A DNA stretch of 32,109 nucleotides, taken from NCBI GenBank assembly GCA_949538655.1, contig CATISE010000192.1:1-32109 (forward strand), written 5' to 3'. A program made the translations under genes and the position numbers. Position 1 is the stretch's first letter. The number at the start of each line of letters is the position of its first letter. This stretch comes from Marine Group II euryarchaeote MED-G33 (lineage in GTDB: Archaea > Thermoplasmatota > Poseidoniia > Poseidoniales > Thalassarchaeaceae). The notes under the pieces are model-generated. The model saw only the letters and a program-made list of their open reading frames with translations, had not been told where the DNA came from and did no database searches. This document shows, piece after piece, positions 1 through 8,622 of this stretch.

Positions 1-2
1 TC

Positions 3-2048
3 AACTCAGGAACAAACACAATCGAACTTCCATTTGATGAGAATTGTCGGGTACAAACCGATATCCTGACATCCATTCCTTGCGGTATTGGGTCAATCTC
101 CCCTGGTGAAAAATTGCATTTGGGTTGGGTCGAATGGAGCTTTGGTGACAGCTCTGATGGCGACTATTCAATCCCATTCACATTGGCTGGTGTCAATGGG
201 GCGACCACTAGCGTCGATACAATGTTCACAAGAACACCAACCAGCCCCATACCCAGTTTGACACCCATCACTTCGATTGAGTCTGATGAGCGTCTCAGTT
301 GGTCTTATACTCTGGTAAATTCAGCTGAATCACCAGCTAAATTGTTGTATGAAGATACGTGTATTGTTGAAATGCACGTCGTCTCGTCTTCTGGTGAAAT
401 CGTTTACGATACACGAGGGGCTCGTTCCTGCCCCCCCTCTGGGTTGGAACAAAAAATAGCACCTCTAACATCTCATATCTTGACTTCAGATAGTTGGGAT
501 TATGTGGGATCAGATGGTTGTGAAATTGAGGATGGTGACTATCTGGTTGTATTGACTCAACCAGATCACGACCTCGTTTCTACCCAATCATTCTCACATA
601 TCAATAGTGATTTGAACCCTGCATGTGGCTTAGACGCTCAAGATGCTTCAGTAATCCGATTCTCCGTCGACAATTTGTTCGTGCTTGCTGCAGACAGTCT
701 TGAAGAGAGAATTTCATTTGACTTGACCATTGAAAATACTGGGACTGATGCATTCAACCTCTATTGGCCAACAGATTGTTCTCTCGATTTGCAACTTGGT
801 TTGGCTGGCGCATCACCCATGCGCATTTGGGCCGAAGACTGTGATGGATTTGCTGGTCACCAGATTGCCATTGAACCTCAATCCAGCTACACATGGCCCA
901 CTATTGTGGTACCATTTGTTGAAAATGGTGTTGAGATGATTCAAGGTACATGGCACCTTACCGTAGAAACCACATCACTTCCGTCATTCACGACTCAAAT
1001 CGCCCACACTTACGACGGAGCACATATCTCTGAATCCCTTGACGAAATTCTAGACGAGGATTTGACCGAGGAAAATGTCGATCTCCAATCAGAAGAAACT
1101 GTTGAGGAGACCCTGATTTCCGGGAATTGGGAGTATGTTACCACCGTGGGCCAAGGTTGCTGGTTGATCACAGATTCAGTCGGTACTGAACACAGTTTCA
1201 TTCGCCATCTCGAGCAAACCGATTGGCATCCAGCTCCAGGTTTGAGTGGCACCTATTCGGTACAACCTGGCGAAGCGATGGGACAGTGTTCTGCCTGGTC
1301 AGGGATTGAGATTCTACGAACATTGGATGAAACTGAAACTGTTCCTGAAATCGTTGTGCCAGTGACTCCCGCCTCTCCACCTCCAACAGTCACTGATCAG
1401 ATTGTCACATATGCTCCAACTTCGGCAGCGGTGGTCGCAACAACTTCACTCTCCCTGATGACACTGCTCTATCTGGGCAACACTGAATGGATTCGAATTC
1501 CCGCACTCCAAGTCGGTATTGGTTTGGTCGGAATGGTTCGTCGCGCAGGTGAACACGATGGTGAATATCAGCGTGGACGGATTATGGGTTATCTAACAGC
1601 AAACCCCGGCGTTCACTTCCGCGCTCTATTGGGTGCGCTTGAGATGAGCAATGGACAACTCACACACCACCTCAAGCACCTACAAGCCGATGAAACAATT
1701 TGGAGGCGAAAGGATGGAAGATTGGTCCGTTTTTATCCAGCCAGTATTCAATCCACATTGGATGAGGGTGAGTTGCCGGTTCCATTGCTTACCCCTGACC
1801 CGAACAGTCTACAGGGCAAGATTCTACGACTTTTGGATGCAACCGAAAATGACATTGTGAACCTGAGCCAGAAGGAACTGGCAGTTCGTCTTGAGGCGAG
1901 TCAGCAATTGGTGAGTCACCATCTGCGTACTCTAGAGAAGTTCGGACTTGTGGAACGAGAAAAGGTTGGTATGCGGTATCGATACCAATTAACACGTGAA
2001 GCAATCTTCTTGGTCAACAGTAGCGACTACGATGTTACCCTCGAATAA
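3..2048 (+). CDS. Membrane-tethered winged-helix transcription regulator with extracytoplasmic beta-sandwich repeats (5' partial)
   Basis: The frame is open to the window edge, so the true start lies upstream; 681 residues are visible. The outer part holds at least three similar stretches (about 3-230, 280-590 and 650-1000). Each has beta-rich text and a pair of cysteines and resembles BsuPI-like/IPD domains. A fourth two-cysteine region follows (about 1110-1320). A proline-rich linker leads to one hydrophobic segment (about 1415-1480). Two winged-helix domains follow, at about 1560-1735 (recognition region around GQLTHHLKHL) and 1800-2010 (around QQLVSHHLRTLEKFGL). I infer a one-component sensor with the ectodomain outside and the DNA-binding domains inside. 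Ligand and targets are not visible. Confidence is high for the winged helices and moderate for the ectodomain family. Confidence 0.8.
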   Translation, partial: NSGTNTIELPFDENCRVQTDILTSIPCGIGSISPGEKLHLGWVEWSFGDSSDGDYSIPFTLAGVNGATTSVDTMFTRTPTSPIPSLTPITSIESDERLSWSYTLVNSAESPAKLLYEDTCIVEMHVVSSSGEIVYDTRGARSCPPSGLEQKIAPLTSHILTSDSWDYVGSDGCEIEDGDYLVVLTQPDHDLVSTQSFSHINSDLNPACGLDAQDASVIRFSVDNLFVLAADSLEERISFDLTIENTGTDAFNLYWPTDCSLDLQLGLAGASPMRIWAEDCDGFAGHQIAIEPQSSYTWPTIVVPFVENGVEMIQGTWHLTVETTSLPSFTTQIAHTYDGAHISESLDEILDEDLTEENVDLQSEETVEETLISGNWEYVTTVGQGCWLITDSVGTEHSFIRHLEQTDWHPAPGLSGTYSVQPGEAMGQCSAWSGIEILRTLDETETVPEIVVPVTPASPPPTVTDQIVTYAPTSAAVVATTSLSLMTLLYLGNTEWIRIPALQVGIGLVGMVRRAGEHDGEYQRGRIMGYLTANPGVHFRALLGALEMSNGQLTHHLKHLQADETIWRRKDGRLVRFYPASIQSTLDEGELPVPLLTPDPNSLQGKILRLLDATENDIVNLSQKELAVRLEASQQLVSHHLRTLEKFGLVEREKVGMRYRYQLTREAIFLVNSSDYDVTLE

Positions 2049-2092
2049 GGCAGGATTAGCGGTTCCTTCAATAGGGCGCCTCAATTGGCCGA

Positions 2093-2113
2093 GCGTGCAC
2101 CTTCGGTGCACGC
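2093..2113 (+). promoter_or_regulatory. Perfect 9-bp hairpin in the leuS leader
   Basis: The arms 2093-2101 (GCGTGCACC) and 2105-2113 (GGTGCACGC) are exact reverse complements around a TTC triloop. The hairpin lies 18 nt before the leuS ATG and 44 nt after the upstream stop. A weak TATA-like TTCAATAGG (2067-2075) is at the right distance to place the mRNA 5' end near the first arm. This is the longest of a series of leader hairpins in this window. Confidence 0.75.
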
Positions 2114-2131
2114 ACACGTGAGGGCAAGTCA

Positions 2132-4996
2132 ATGGTGGACTACGATCCTGCTTCGATAGAGGCCCGTTGGCAGGCTGCGTGGAGTGAAGCAAAAGTCTTC
2201 CAAAGTGAAGTGGATTTGGGGCGGCCGAAATTCTACTGCCTAGAGATGTTCCCCTATCCAAGTGGAAAAATGCACATGGGACATGTTCGCAATTACAGCA
2301 TTGGCGATAGCATGGCTCGATTCCGTCGTTTGGCTGGATACAATGTGCTCTATCCAATGGGTTACGATTCATTTGGTATGCCTGCCGAGAATGCTGCAAC
2401 CAAAATTGGAGGGCATCCCCATGATGTGACTTGGGCGAATATCGAGAGTATACGCGCTGATTTGAAACGCATGGGCTTCTCATATGATTGGCGTCGAGAA
2501 CTGGCCACAAGTGATTCAACTTACTACCGCTGGAACCAATGGATCTTTCTCAAGTTCTACGAGATGGGGTTGGTTGAACGGCGTAAGGCTCCGGTGAATT
2601 GGTGCGACCCTTGTGACACCGTTCTAGCAAATGAGCAGGTCAAAAACAATCGATGCTGGAGATGTGCAGGTGAAGTTCGCCAGAAGGAAATGGCACAGTG
2701 GTTCCTGAAGATGACTGATTACGCTGATGAGTTGCTCGATGAATTAGAACATATTGAATTCCCTGAGAATGTTAAGGCCATGCAGCGCAATTGGATTGGA
2801 CGTTCCCATGGTGCAGAGATTCACTTTCCAATCATCGATAGTGATGCAGTCATCAAGGCGTTTACAACACGCCCTGATACCATTTTCGGAGTGACATTCG
2901 TAACTCTAGCACCCGAGCACTCTCTTTGCCTATCCCTCGTCGAAGGGACTGAATTCGAAGACGATTATCGGGCCCTCGCTGATGAATGTGCAAAACTTTC
3001 TGAATTCGATCGTATCAATATGCTGAAGGAAAAGAAGGGGGTTTTCCTCGGCCGATATGCATCAAACCCATTGACGGGGGAAAAAGTACCAATCTATGCA
3101 GGTAATTTCGTTGTCGCTTCCTATGGAACTGGTGCAGTAATGGCAGTACCTGGACACGACCAACGCGATCATGACTTTGCCAAGAAATACGATATTTCGA
3201 TTCTACAGGTTCTTTCGGAAGAAGAAGGAAAGGAACCCAAAGTCACTGGGCGTGCCTTCGAGGGGTTGGGTTGGATGTTCAATTCCGGCCTACCTGGTTT
3301 TGATGGTCTATATGGTGATGATGCAAAATCAGCAGTGATTCTTTCTCTAGAAGAGAAGGGCATGGGAGAAGGAACCGTGCAATATCGCCTCAAGGATTGG
3401 CTGCTCAGTCGACAGCGTTTCTGGGGCACCCCCATTCCTTTCATTCATTGTGATGACTGTGGTGTCATCCCTGTACCTGAAGACGATTTACCCATCGAAT
3501 TACCACTTGATGTTGTTTTCACAGAAGGTCAATCTGGAAACCCGTTGGCAACCCACGAAGGTTTCGTGAATACAATTTGCCCGAGTTGTGGCTTACCCGC
3601 AAAACGTGAAACCGATACAATGGACACGTTCTATGATTCGTCATGGTATTTCTTGCGATTTACAGATGCACAGAACGATTCGGCTCCTTTTGGAAAAATC
3701 AATGCAGATTATTGGATGGAAAACGGAGTGGATCTCTACATCGGTGGTATTGAGCATGCTGTGATGCACCTGCTTTACGCTCGCTTCTTTACAAAGGCGC
3801 TTCGAGATGCCGGACTTAACGACGTGTCTGAACCGTTTTCTCGTTTGGTTTGTCAAGGGATGGTGAATGCCCCCACTCCATATTGTGCCAAGTGTAATGT
3901 TGAGTATCATGTCGATTTGATTGGCCAGAAATGCCCGACCTGTAGTGACGTTCTCGGTTCTAGATCGGCAAAAATGAGCAAGAGTTTGGGCAACACCGTT
4001 AGTCCAGAAGTCATGATTGAAAAGTATGGAGCGGATACAGTTCGTCTGTTCATTCTCTTCGGTGCCAATCCAGAGGCGGGAATGGATTGGTCAGATTCAG
4101 CAATTGATTCCAATCATAGACAGATGAGAGCAATTCATACTGCCCTGAATCAAGGAATCCAAATTGATTCTGAGTCGGGGGCGATGGATGATTGGCTTCT
4201 TGCCAGAGCTCGCCAATCATGGAATAACTGGGTTGACAGCATGTCAAACGTTGGGCTTCGAGATGGAGTCATGATTAGCCATTTTGAAATGGTTGCAGAT
4301 TGGCAATGGGCACAACGTCGGGGAGGAATCAGCACAAATGCTGCTCGTGAATATTTGACCCATTGGATTCCTATGCTATATCCAGCAACACCACATATTG
4401 CAGAGGAAATGTGGAATATGATGGGGGAAGATACCATGCTCGCCCTAACGGACATTGACATGGATGTAACATCTGAAACTCCGGAACAAGACGTGATTGT
4501 GTTGGCGCAAGAGGAATATCTCCGGCGTGTAATCGACCGAGCACGCAGTGTTCGTGAACTGGCTGAACGCCATATCGATGGTAATCTTTCTGCTGTGATT
4601 ATTCAAACCGCACAAGACTGGAAATCCTCCCTCGCATCTCAAGCGATTGGTATGCACGCTGATGATTTTGATTTCAAGCAAGGTGGCAATAAATTTCTAC
4701 AGACACAACAGTGTTTCCAGGATGATGAATTGAAAGGTGAGGTCATGCAATTTTGGCGTGCAATCGTCGTTGGTCAAAAGAAACGTAGAGGTCGTATTTT
4801 CACTTGGGGAGATCAAGAAAAAACCCTCATCTTAAGCCAATATGACGAAGTGCAATTCCTGAATCAAAATACTGAATTCATAGCCAAGGTGCTGGATATT
4901 GGAAGTGTACAAGTCTACCGTGCAGGAGATGGCGAAGATGTTGCAGGTAAAGCACGTACAAGTCTGCCACTTGAACCAGGAATCGCTTGGCTATGA
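2132..4996 (+). CDS. leuS: Leucyl-tRNA synthetase, bacterial type
   Basis: This cytosolic class I aminoacyl-tRNA synthetase charges tRNA-Leu. The 954-residue protein has the HIGH signature as HMGH (residues 48-51, in MFPYPSGKMHMGHVRNYSIG) and KMSKS at 614-618. The CP1 editing domain (TTRPDTIFGVTF, then YGTGAVMAVPGHDQRDHDF) and the motif TVLANEQV are typical of bacterial LeuRS rather than the archaeal/eukaryotic type. Cysteine pairs form probable zinc knuckles: CDPC with CWRC, CPSC, and CAKC with CPTC. The last pair is an insertion just before KMSKS. The ATG at 2132 has a weak GAGGG ribosome site at about 2119. It is followed by small genes on the same strand. Confidence 0.97.
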   Translation: MVDYDPASIEARWQAAWSEAKVFQSEVDLGRPKFYCLEMFPYPSGKMHMGHVRNYSIGDSMARFRRLAGYNVLYPMGYDSFGMPAENAATKIGGHPHDVTWANIESIRADLKRMGFSYDWRRELATSDSTYYRWNQWIFLKFYEMGLVERRKAPVNWCDPCDTVLANEQVKNNRCWRCAGEVRQKEMAQWFLKMTDYADELLDELEHIEFPENVKAMQRNWIGRSHGAEIHFPIIDSDAVIKAFTTRPDTIFGVTFVTLAPEHSLCLSLVEGTEFEDDYRALADECAKLSEFDRINMLKEKKGVFLGRYASNPLTGEKVPIYAGNFVVASYGTGAVMAVPGHDQRDHDFAKKYDISILQVLSEEEGKEPKVTGRAFEGLGWMFNSGLPGFDGLYGDDAKSAVILSLEEKGMGEGTVQYRLKDWLLSRQRFWGTPIPFIHCDDCGVIPVPEDDLPIELPLDVVFTEGQSGNPLATHEGFVNTICPSCGLPAKRETDTMDTFYDSSWYFLRFTDAQNDSAPFGKINADYWMENGVDLYIGGIEHAVMHLLYARFFTKALRDAGLNDVSEPFSRLVCQGMVNAPTPYCAKCNVEYHVDLIGQKCPTCSDVLGSRSAKMSKSLGNTVSPEVMIEKYGADTVRLFILFGANPEAGMDWSDSAIDSNHRQMRAIHTALNQGIQIDSESGAMDDWLLARARQSWNNWVDSMSNVGLRDGVMISHFEMVADWQWAQRRGGISTNAAREYLTHWIPMLYPATPHIAEEMWNMMGEDTMLALTDIDMDVTSETPEQDVIVLAQEEYLRRVIDRARSVRELAERHIDGNLSAVIIQTAQDWKSSLASQAIGMHADDFDFKQGGNKFLQTQQCFQDDELKGEVMQFWRAIVVGQKKRRGRIFTWGDQEKTLILSQYDEVQFLNQNTEFIAKVLDIGSVQVYRAGDGEDVAGKARTSLPLEPGIAWL

Positions 4997-5019
4997 TGAA
5001 TAGGTATGGTTGATTGTTT

Positions 5020-5232
5020 ATGAAGGAATATCTTGGAGCTTTGTTGTTTTGGGGATTCATAATTTGGTGTTTTGTTTGGCCTTCGATATCATATTCCAAA
5101 GAGAAAAAATCCAGAGGTGAAGAGGTGACTAGTGCCTGGTTCGATATGAGCGAATTCAAACTTCGATATGTGTTACCCCAACTTCTTGTTGTAGGTCTTG
5201 CTCTGGTGATTGGTATGGCTTGGGGAGGGTGA
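5020..5232 (+). CDS. Small two-span membrane protein
   Basis: The 70-residue protein begins at ATG 5020; a TTG two codons earlier is possible but less likely. Hydrophobic spans cover residues about 4-24 (LGALLFWGFIIW...) and about 50-67 (VLPQLLVVGLALVIGMAWG), joined by a charged loop containing KEKKSRGEE. I do not recognise a family. It starts 23 nt after the leuS stop and ends 5 nt before the next start, so it is probably cotranscribed with both. Confidence 0.7.
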   Translation: MKEYLGALLFWGFIIWCFVWPSISYSKEKKSRGEEVTSAWFDMSEFKLRYVLPQLLVVGLALVIGMAWGG

Positions 5233-5237
5233 TTCGA

Positions 5238-5588
5238 ATGCCTACGGTACTGTTTGATGGGTTTTGTTCGACCTGTAATCGGTGGGCACAGTGGATCTCG
5301 AAGAGGGATTCAAAGAGTGTCTTTGAGCTGATTCCGCAAGATTCCCCTGAGGGTGATATAGCCATGGAATCATGCCCTGCTCACCTCAAGGAAATAGATT
5401 CAGTCTACATCGTGAATGGGGATCAGTGGTTTGTTCGTTCAAGTGCAGTTTGTCGGATGTTGTGGAAACTCAGGTTACATTGGAAAATTGCAGGCGTTCT
5501 ATTGTGGCTCATCCCTCGTCCTCTTCGGGATTTTGGATACGATATGTTCGCCAAGCGACGACATGGTTTGCTTACCTCTGATTCATGA
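5238..5588 (+). CDS. DCC-family (DUF393) thiol-disulfide oxidoreductase-like protein
   Basis: The 116-residue protein opens with MPTVLFDGFCSTCNRW, the FDGxCxxC signature of the DCC/DUF393 family, with the CxxC at residues 10-13. A family-typical tail follows (SSAVCRMLWKL, LLWLIPRPLRDFGYD, ending KRRHGLL). The family is annotated as putative thiol-disulfide oxidoreductases and its substrates are mostly unknown. I chose ATG 5238 because the FDG motif normally lies within the first ten residues; the longer TTG form adds six residues overlapping the upstream gene. It probably belongs to the leuS-led unit. Confidence 0.88.
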   Translation: MPTVLFDGFCSTCNRWAQWISKRDSKSVFELIPQDSPEGDIAMESCPAHLKEIDSVYIVNGDQWFVRSSAVCRMLWKLRLHWKIAGVLLWLIPRPLRDFGYDMFAKRRHGLLTSDS

Positions 5589-5590
5589 AC

Positions 5591-5608
5591 CCTCTCTCGC
5601 TGGAGAGG
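5591..5608 (+). promoter_or_regulatory. Hairpin that includes the ribosome binding site of the CDIN1-like gene
   Basis: CCTCTC (5591-5596) pairs with GAGAGG (5603-5608) around a 6-nt loop. The 3' arm and the two bases before it form the purine-rich GGAGAGG that serves as ribosome site for the GTG start at 5613. Folding would hide that site, so the hairpin could limit translation. Confidence 0.5.
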
Positions 5609-5612
5609 AACA

Positions 5613-6713
5613 GTGAGTTCAAATCCGAATCGTAAAAAGGATTCTTCGGCCCCTAAATCCAGTGCGTCGAAGAAGGGTGGTAGTTCTTCACGTAAAGGAA
5701 AAAGACGGCGGGGGCGCTCTAAGAAAAATGACGGGCCTCAAATCGATGAGGAAGCAGTACTTCGCGCCAAGGAACGATTTGACAGATCACCCCCTGCAAT
5801 GGGCTTACCCTCCAATCTAGATCCTCCGCCTAAGCAGATCAAACTCAGCTGGAAACTTTCACCCGTTCCCAAAAATGTTGAGCGGGAAGTACATGATATC
5901 GTTTGTAGACCCGGTGAGTTCGGTTTTCTAGACGATGAACGTGTTGACGAGATCGCGGAACAACTTGGCGATCGACCGATTTCACTCGAGCAAGCATTGA
6001 GTTTGCGTGCTGCTCTAAATCAGGAGAAAGCAGTATTCAGTCATGGACGTTTACAGAGAAGGGCCCGTGAAATGCTTCGTAAATACGATGGTGGCGAAAG
6101 CGTTCTCTCACTTTCGAAACGCTATGACTTCCCTCCAGTCAACTTATTCCGTGCAATTCTAACTGCAAGGAATTGGTCGAAAACTCGAATCAAAGAAACG
6201 CTTCGTGAAGCAGATAAGAAACTCAATGAACGTGATTTGGCTGAATTCCGAAAAGCAGAAGCAGAAGATCGTGTAACACATGTGAACCAAGCCGAGACAC
6301 ATCATGCTGCAGATTTGTTTGAGAAAGTATTGTGTGATCATTTTACTGCAAATGGAGTTCGATTTAGAACACAAACCGAATTACTGAAAGAACAAGTAGA
6401 ATCAGAGGGGCGACCAGTGAGAACACCTGATTTGTTGATGCTGGATCATGTCGAAATCAATGGCGTCCCAGTCGCTTGGATTGATGCCAAGCACTTCTAC
6501 GGTGCTGGTCTTTCTTTCCAGCGAAAGAAAACACAGAAACAGGTGAATCGTTATGCTGAGGAATGGGGGCATGGCGCGATTATTTATCGTCATGGATTCT
6601 GTGATGGACTGAAGTTACGAGGTGCCATTTTATTGGATGCAAGTCCGATTGATTTGACCGAACTAATTGAGCACAATAAACGCCTAAACGATGAACGTCT
6701 CAGTGAAGATTGA
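5613..6713 (+). CDS. CDIN1-like (TPD-motif, PF14811-type) PD-(D/E)XK nuclease
   Basis: The 366-residue protein starts at GTG 5613 behind GGAGAGG. Residues 1-40 are a lysine/arginine/serine-rich, probably disordered basic tail. The middle is helical, with a helix-turn-helix-like stretch (GGESVLSLSKRYDFPPVNLFRAIL). The C-terminal third carries TPD (271-273) and WIDAKHFYG (catalytic-type D291 and K293), then GHGAIIYRHGF and a GAILLDASP strand. This arrangement matches human CDIN1 (C15orf41), whose nuclease fold has been compared with archaeal Holliday-junction resolvases. I infer a metal-dependent nuclease; its substrate is unknown. The 3' end overlaps the convergent pantoate kinase gene by 14 bp. 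Confidence 0.8.
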   Translation: MSSNPNRKKDSSAPKSSASKKGGSSSRKGKRRRGRSKKNDGPQIDEEAVLRAKERFDRSPPAMGLPSNLDPPPKQIKLSWKLSPVPKNVEREVHDIVCRPGEFGFLDDERVDEIAEQLGDRPISLEQALSLRAALNQEKAVFSHGRLQRRAREMLRKYDGGESVLSLSKRYDFPPVNLFRAILTARNWSKTRIKETLREADKKLNERDLAEFRKAEAEDRVTHVNQAETHHAADLFEKVLCDHFTANGVRFRTQTELLKEQVESEGRPVRTPDLLMLDHVEINGVPVAWIDAKHFYGAGLSFQRKKTQKQVNRYAEEWGHGAIIYRHGFCDGLKLRGAILLDASPIDLTELIEHNKRLNDERLSED

Positions 6714-7674
6714 GTGCATCGGAAGCGATTGATGCTGAAGTTGCACCCAGTCCACGCATCTGTAGATGCTCGACGACAACGGCCTGCCAATCTGCAGATA
6801 GAGATAATTCGCTAGGTACGATAATTGCGCTTTCACCCAACATGCAAAGTCGAGCAACAAGAGCACCGTCTGCAAAACCTGCACCTGCAAGTGCACCTCC
6901 AACCAGATGCAGAAGATCAAGTCGATTTGAATCTGCTAACAATCCCGATCTTTCTACAAATTCAGCACTTTTCGAAAGTAATTCAGGCCATCTACTTGCA
7001 TCCCATTGCCCATCACGGAGCTTCAATAAACAATGTTCACCCGCAGCACGTATCGCCAATTTCCATTCACCATCGTCAATGTAATTCGAGGTGTGTTGAC
7101 TTGATGTCTTTCTCCAAACAACAACCAATGGGATCTCATCGTACCATGAGAGGACGGCGCCCGGGCCACCCAATCCATCTGGTAATTGTGGGCAACCGGG
7201 TTCCAATCGCAATTCCACACCGCCTGAATGAAGTGCAGCGACATCACCTAAACCACCAGACAATTGTCGTTCAACTCTATGCGCGACATGGATGGCGCGA
7301 GAACGCGCCAAATCTTCGTCTACCCCAAGTGCGCGTTGAATGGCCAGAGCACAACCAATCGCACCTGCCGCTGAAAGCCCAAATCCTTGGGAGGGGGGCA
7401 ACTCACATTCATGAGATAAAATCCAATCATGATCACCGAATGCGGAATCGTGTCCCTTGAGTTCTTCAAGGACCAACTGGTGTAACTCTGAGCCTGGTGC
7501 ATCTCCCTCTATTGTGAGTAATCCATTTCCAGATTTTGCTTTGGCTTCGATAATGACTCCGCAATCCAAAGCCAAGCCAGCCCCCCGACTTCCTTGCTCA
7601 AGTAAAATTTCAGAATCATCTTGGACACTGAAAATCAGCGTTACATGACCACCCACCCGGGCTCGACCTTGCAT
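6700..7674 (-). CDS. Pantoate kinase (archaeal CoA biosynthesis, GHMP superfamily)
   Basis: Pantoate kinase phosphorylates pantoate to 4-phosphopantoate, the archaeal replacement for the bacterial pantothenate kinase route to CoA. The N-terminus (ARVGGHVTLIF, then GSRGAGLALDCGV) and the GHMP phosphate loop PPSQGFGLSAAGAIG match COG1829 members. GGLGDVAALHSGG and the C-terminal GAGFADGAL region also fit. The protein has 324 residues from ATG 7674; a GTG immediately upstream at 7677 is an alternative. It follows rpo3 by 40 nt on the same strand, so it is probably the last gene of the ribosomal-protein operon. It overlaps the convergent CDIN1-like gene at its 3' end. Confidence 0.92.
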   Translation of the reverse strand: MQGRARVGGHVTLIFSVQDDSEILLEQGSRGAGLALDCGVIIEAKAKSGNGLLTIEGDAPGSELHQLVLEELKGHDSAFGDHDWILSHECELPPSQGFGLSAAGAIGCALAIQRALGVDEDLARSRAIHVAHRVERQLSGGLGDVAALHSGGVELRLEPGCPQLPDGLGGPGAVLSWYDEIPLVVVWRKTSSQHTSNYIDDGEWKLAIRAAGEHCLLKLRDGQWDASRWPELLSKSAEFVERSGLLADSNRLDLLHLVGGALAGAGFADGALVARLCMLGESAIIVPSELSLSADWQAVVVEHLQMRGLGATSASIASDALNLH

Positions 7675-7701
7675 CACAAACCCTCGTAGGGGGTGCTGCT
7701 C

Positions 7702-7718
7702 TTGAGTCTATGACTCAA
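7702..7718 (-). promoter_or_regulatory. Perfect 7-bp hairpin across the rpo3 stop, upstream of pantoate kinase
   Basis: TTGAGTC (7702-7708) and GACTCAA (7712-7718) pair exactly around a 3-nt loop. The rpo3 stop codon (7715-7717) lies in one arm. No TATA-like element is visible about 25 nt upstream on the minus strand, so this may act between two genes of one transcript, for example as a processing site. Confidence 0.6.
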
Positions 7719-8605
7719 AGTTCCTCAGCCAATTGGCCGGAGAGATTGTCAAATCGTGTAGCCAACGCTTTGCATCCCATGCTGAACGCTGTTCGAGCAG
7801 TCATAGATCCATCTGTATCGAAGCTGAAGAGATATTCTCCTGGAACTTCCTCTAATGTAATGGCATTAGAGAAATCTTCGATTCGAGCAGTCCCGTCGCC
7901 GACGTGGTGTAGTTCACGTACGAGGGTCTCTACCTTTTGCACATCTTCCAACTTCTTATTTTTGAAATCAGATTTACCGATTGTCAAATCCAAATCCCAA
8001 AGCGTCTTTGCCTTCCCAGGCTTTGCAATTGTTGCAATCTTTCTCGAACTGAATGATACACCGGAGACCGGGTTCCACTTGGCATGATCTGCACCAACAC
8101 CGAGAACAGCATATGCGTAGAACTCTAGATATTGCCCCGTGTACAACTTGGTAATGGGGATGGCTCGATAGATTTCGGGAATCTGTAACTTGTCTTCGCC
8201 CAAGACATTGAGGTCGCCAGCAGTCACCAGGTGGCCCTCTGGAGTTCCTCTTGCACTACAATGGTAGATGATTTGGCTGGCAGGAGTACCCCATTCTTCG
8301 CGGGGTAGCCCTTCATTTCCAGGGTCATCTTCCAAGAAACAAAATTCATCGTGGAATGTTGGGATGGGTATCATGGCCAAACGGTGGGCAATGACTTCGT
8401 CTGGAAGTGCACCTACGGATTCGTAAATTTCTCCAGTCTGATTGTCTTCAATGGTACCCAATTCAAAACGTACCCGGTGGATTGCCATCTTCGGCACGTT
8501 TGTCATGAGTGTTCGGCGCAAGGCGTTAGCGAATGCACGGTCTGTTTCCTTCAGAAGGACAGTGACGTGGTCATCACGTTCTTCGACAATTTCGATCTTA
8601 ACCAT
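7715..8605 (-). CDS. rpo3: DNA-directed RNA polymerase subunit D (Rpo3)
   Basis: Rpo3 is the archaeal counterpart of the bacterial alpha N-terminal domain and eukaryotic Rpb3; with Rpo11 it seeds RNA polymerase assembly. Diagnostic text includes RAFANALRRTLMTNVPKMAI near the N-terminus and ALPDEVIAHRLAMIPI. The start ATG 8605 follows a clear GGAGGA; an in-frame ATG at 8626 would overlap the rps11 stop and lacks this support. The resulting protein has 296 residues. The central insert holds only two cysteines (about 8230-8340), so the ferredoxin-like Fe-S site of some archaeal D subunits appears absent. Confidence 0.97.
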   Translation of the reverse strand: MVKIEIVEERDDHVTVLLKETDRAFANALRRTLMTNVPKMAIHRVRFELGTIEDNQTGEIYESVGALPDEVIAHRLAMIPIPTFHDEFCFLEDDPGNEGLPREEWGTPASQIIYHCSARGTPEGHLVTAGDLNVLGEDKLQIPEIYRAIPITKLYTGQYLEFYAYAVLGVGADHAKWNPVSGVSFSSRKIATIAKPGKAKTLWDLDLTIGKSDFKNKKLEDVQKVETLVRELHHVGDGTARIEDFSNAITLEEVPGEYLFSFDTDGSMTARTAFSMGCKALATRFDNLSGQLAEEL

Positions 8606-8622
8606 TTTTTCATCCTCCAGTC

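Noticed and set aside
6825..7460. A 211-codon open frame on the plus strand
   Set aside because: It lies antisense inside the pantoate kinase gene, has H/R/P/Q-rich composition typical of a shadow frame, and no family resemblance.
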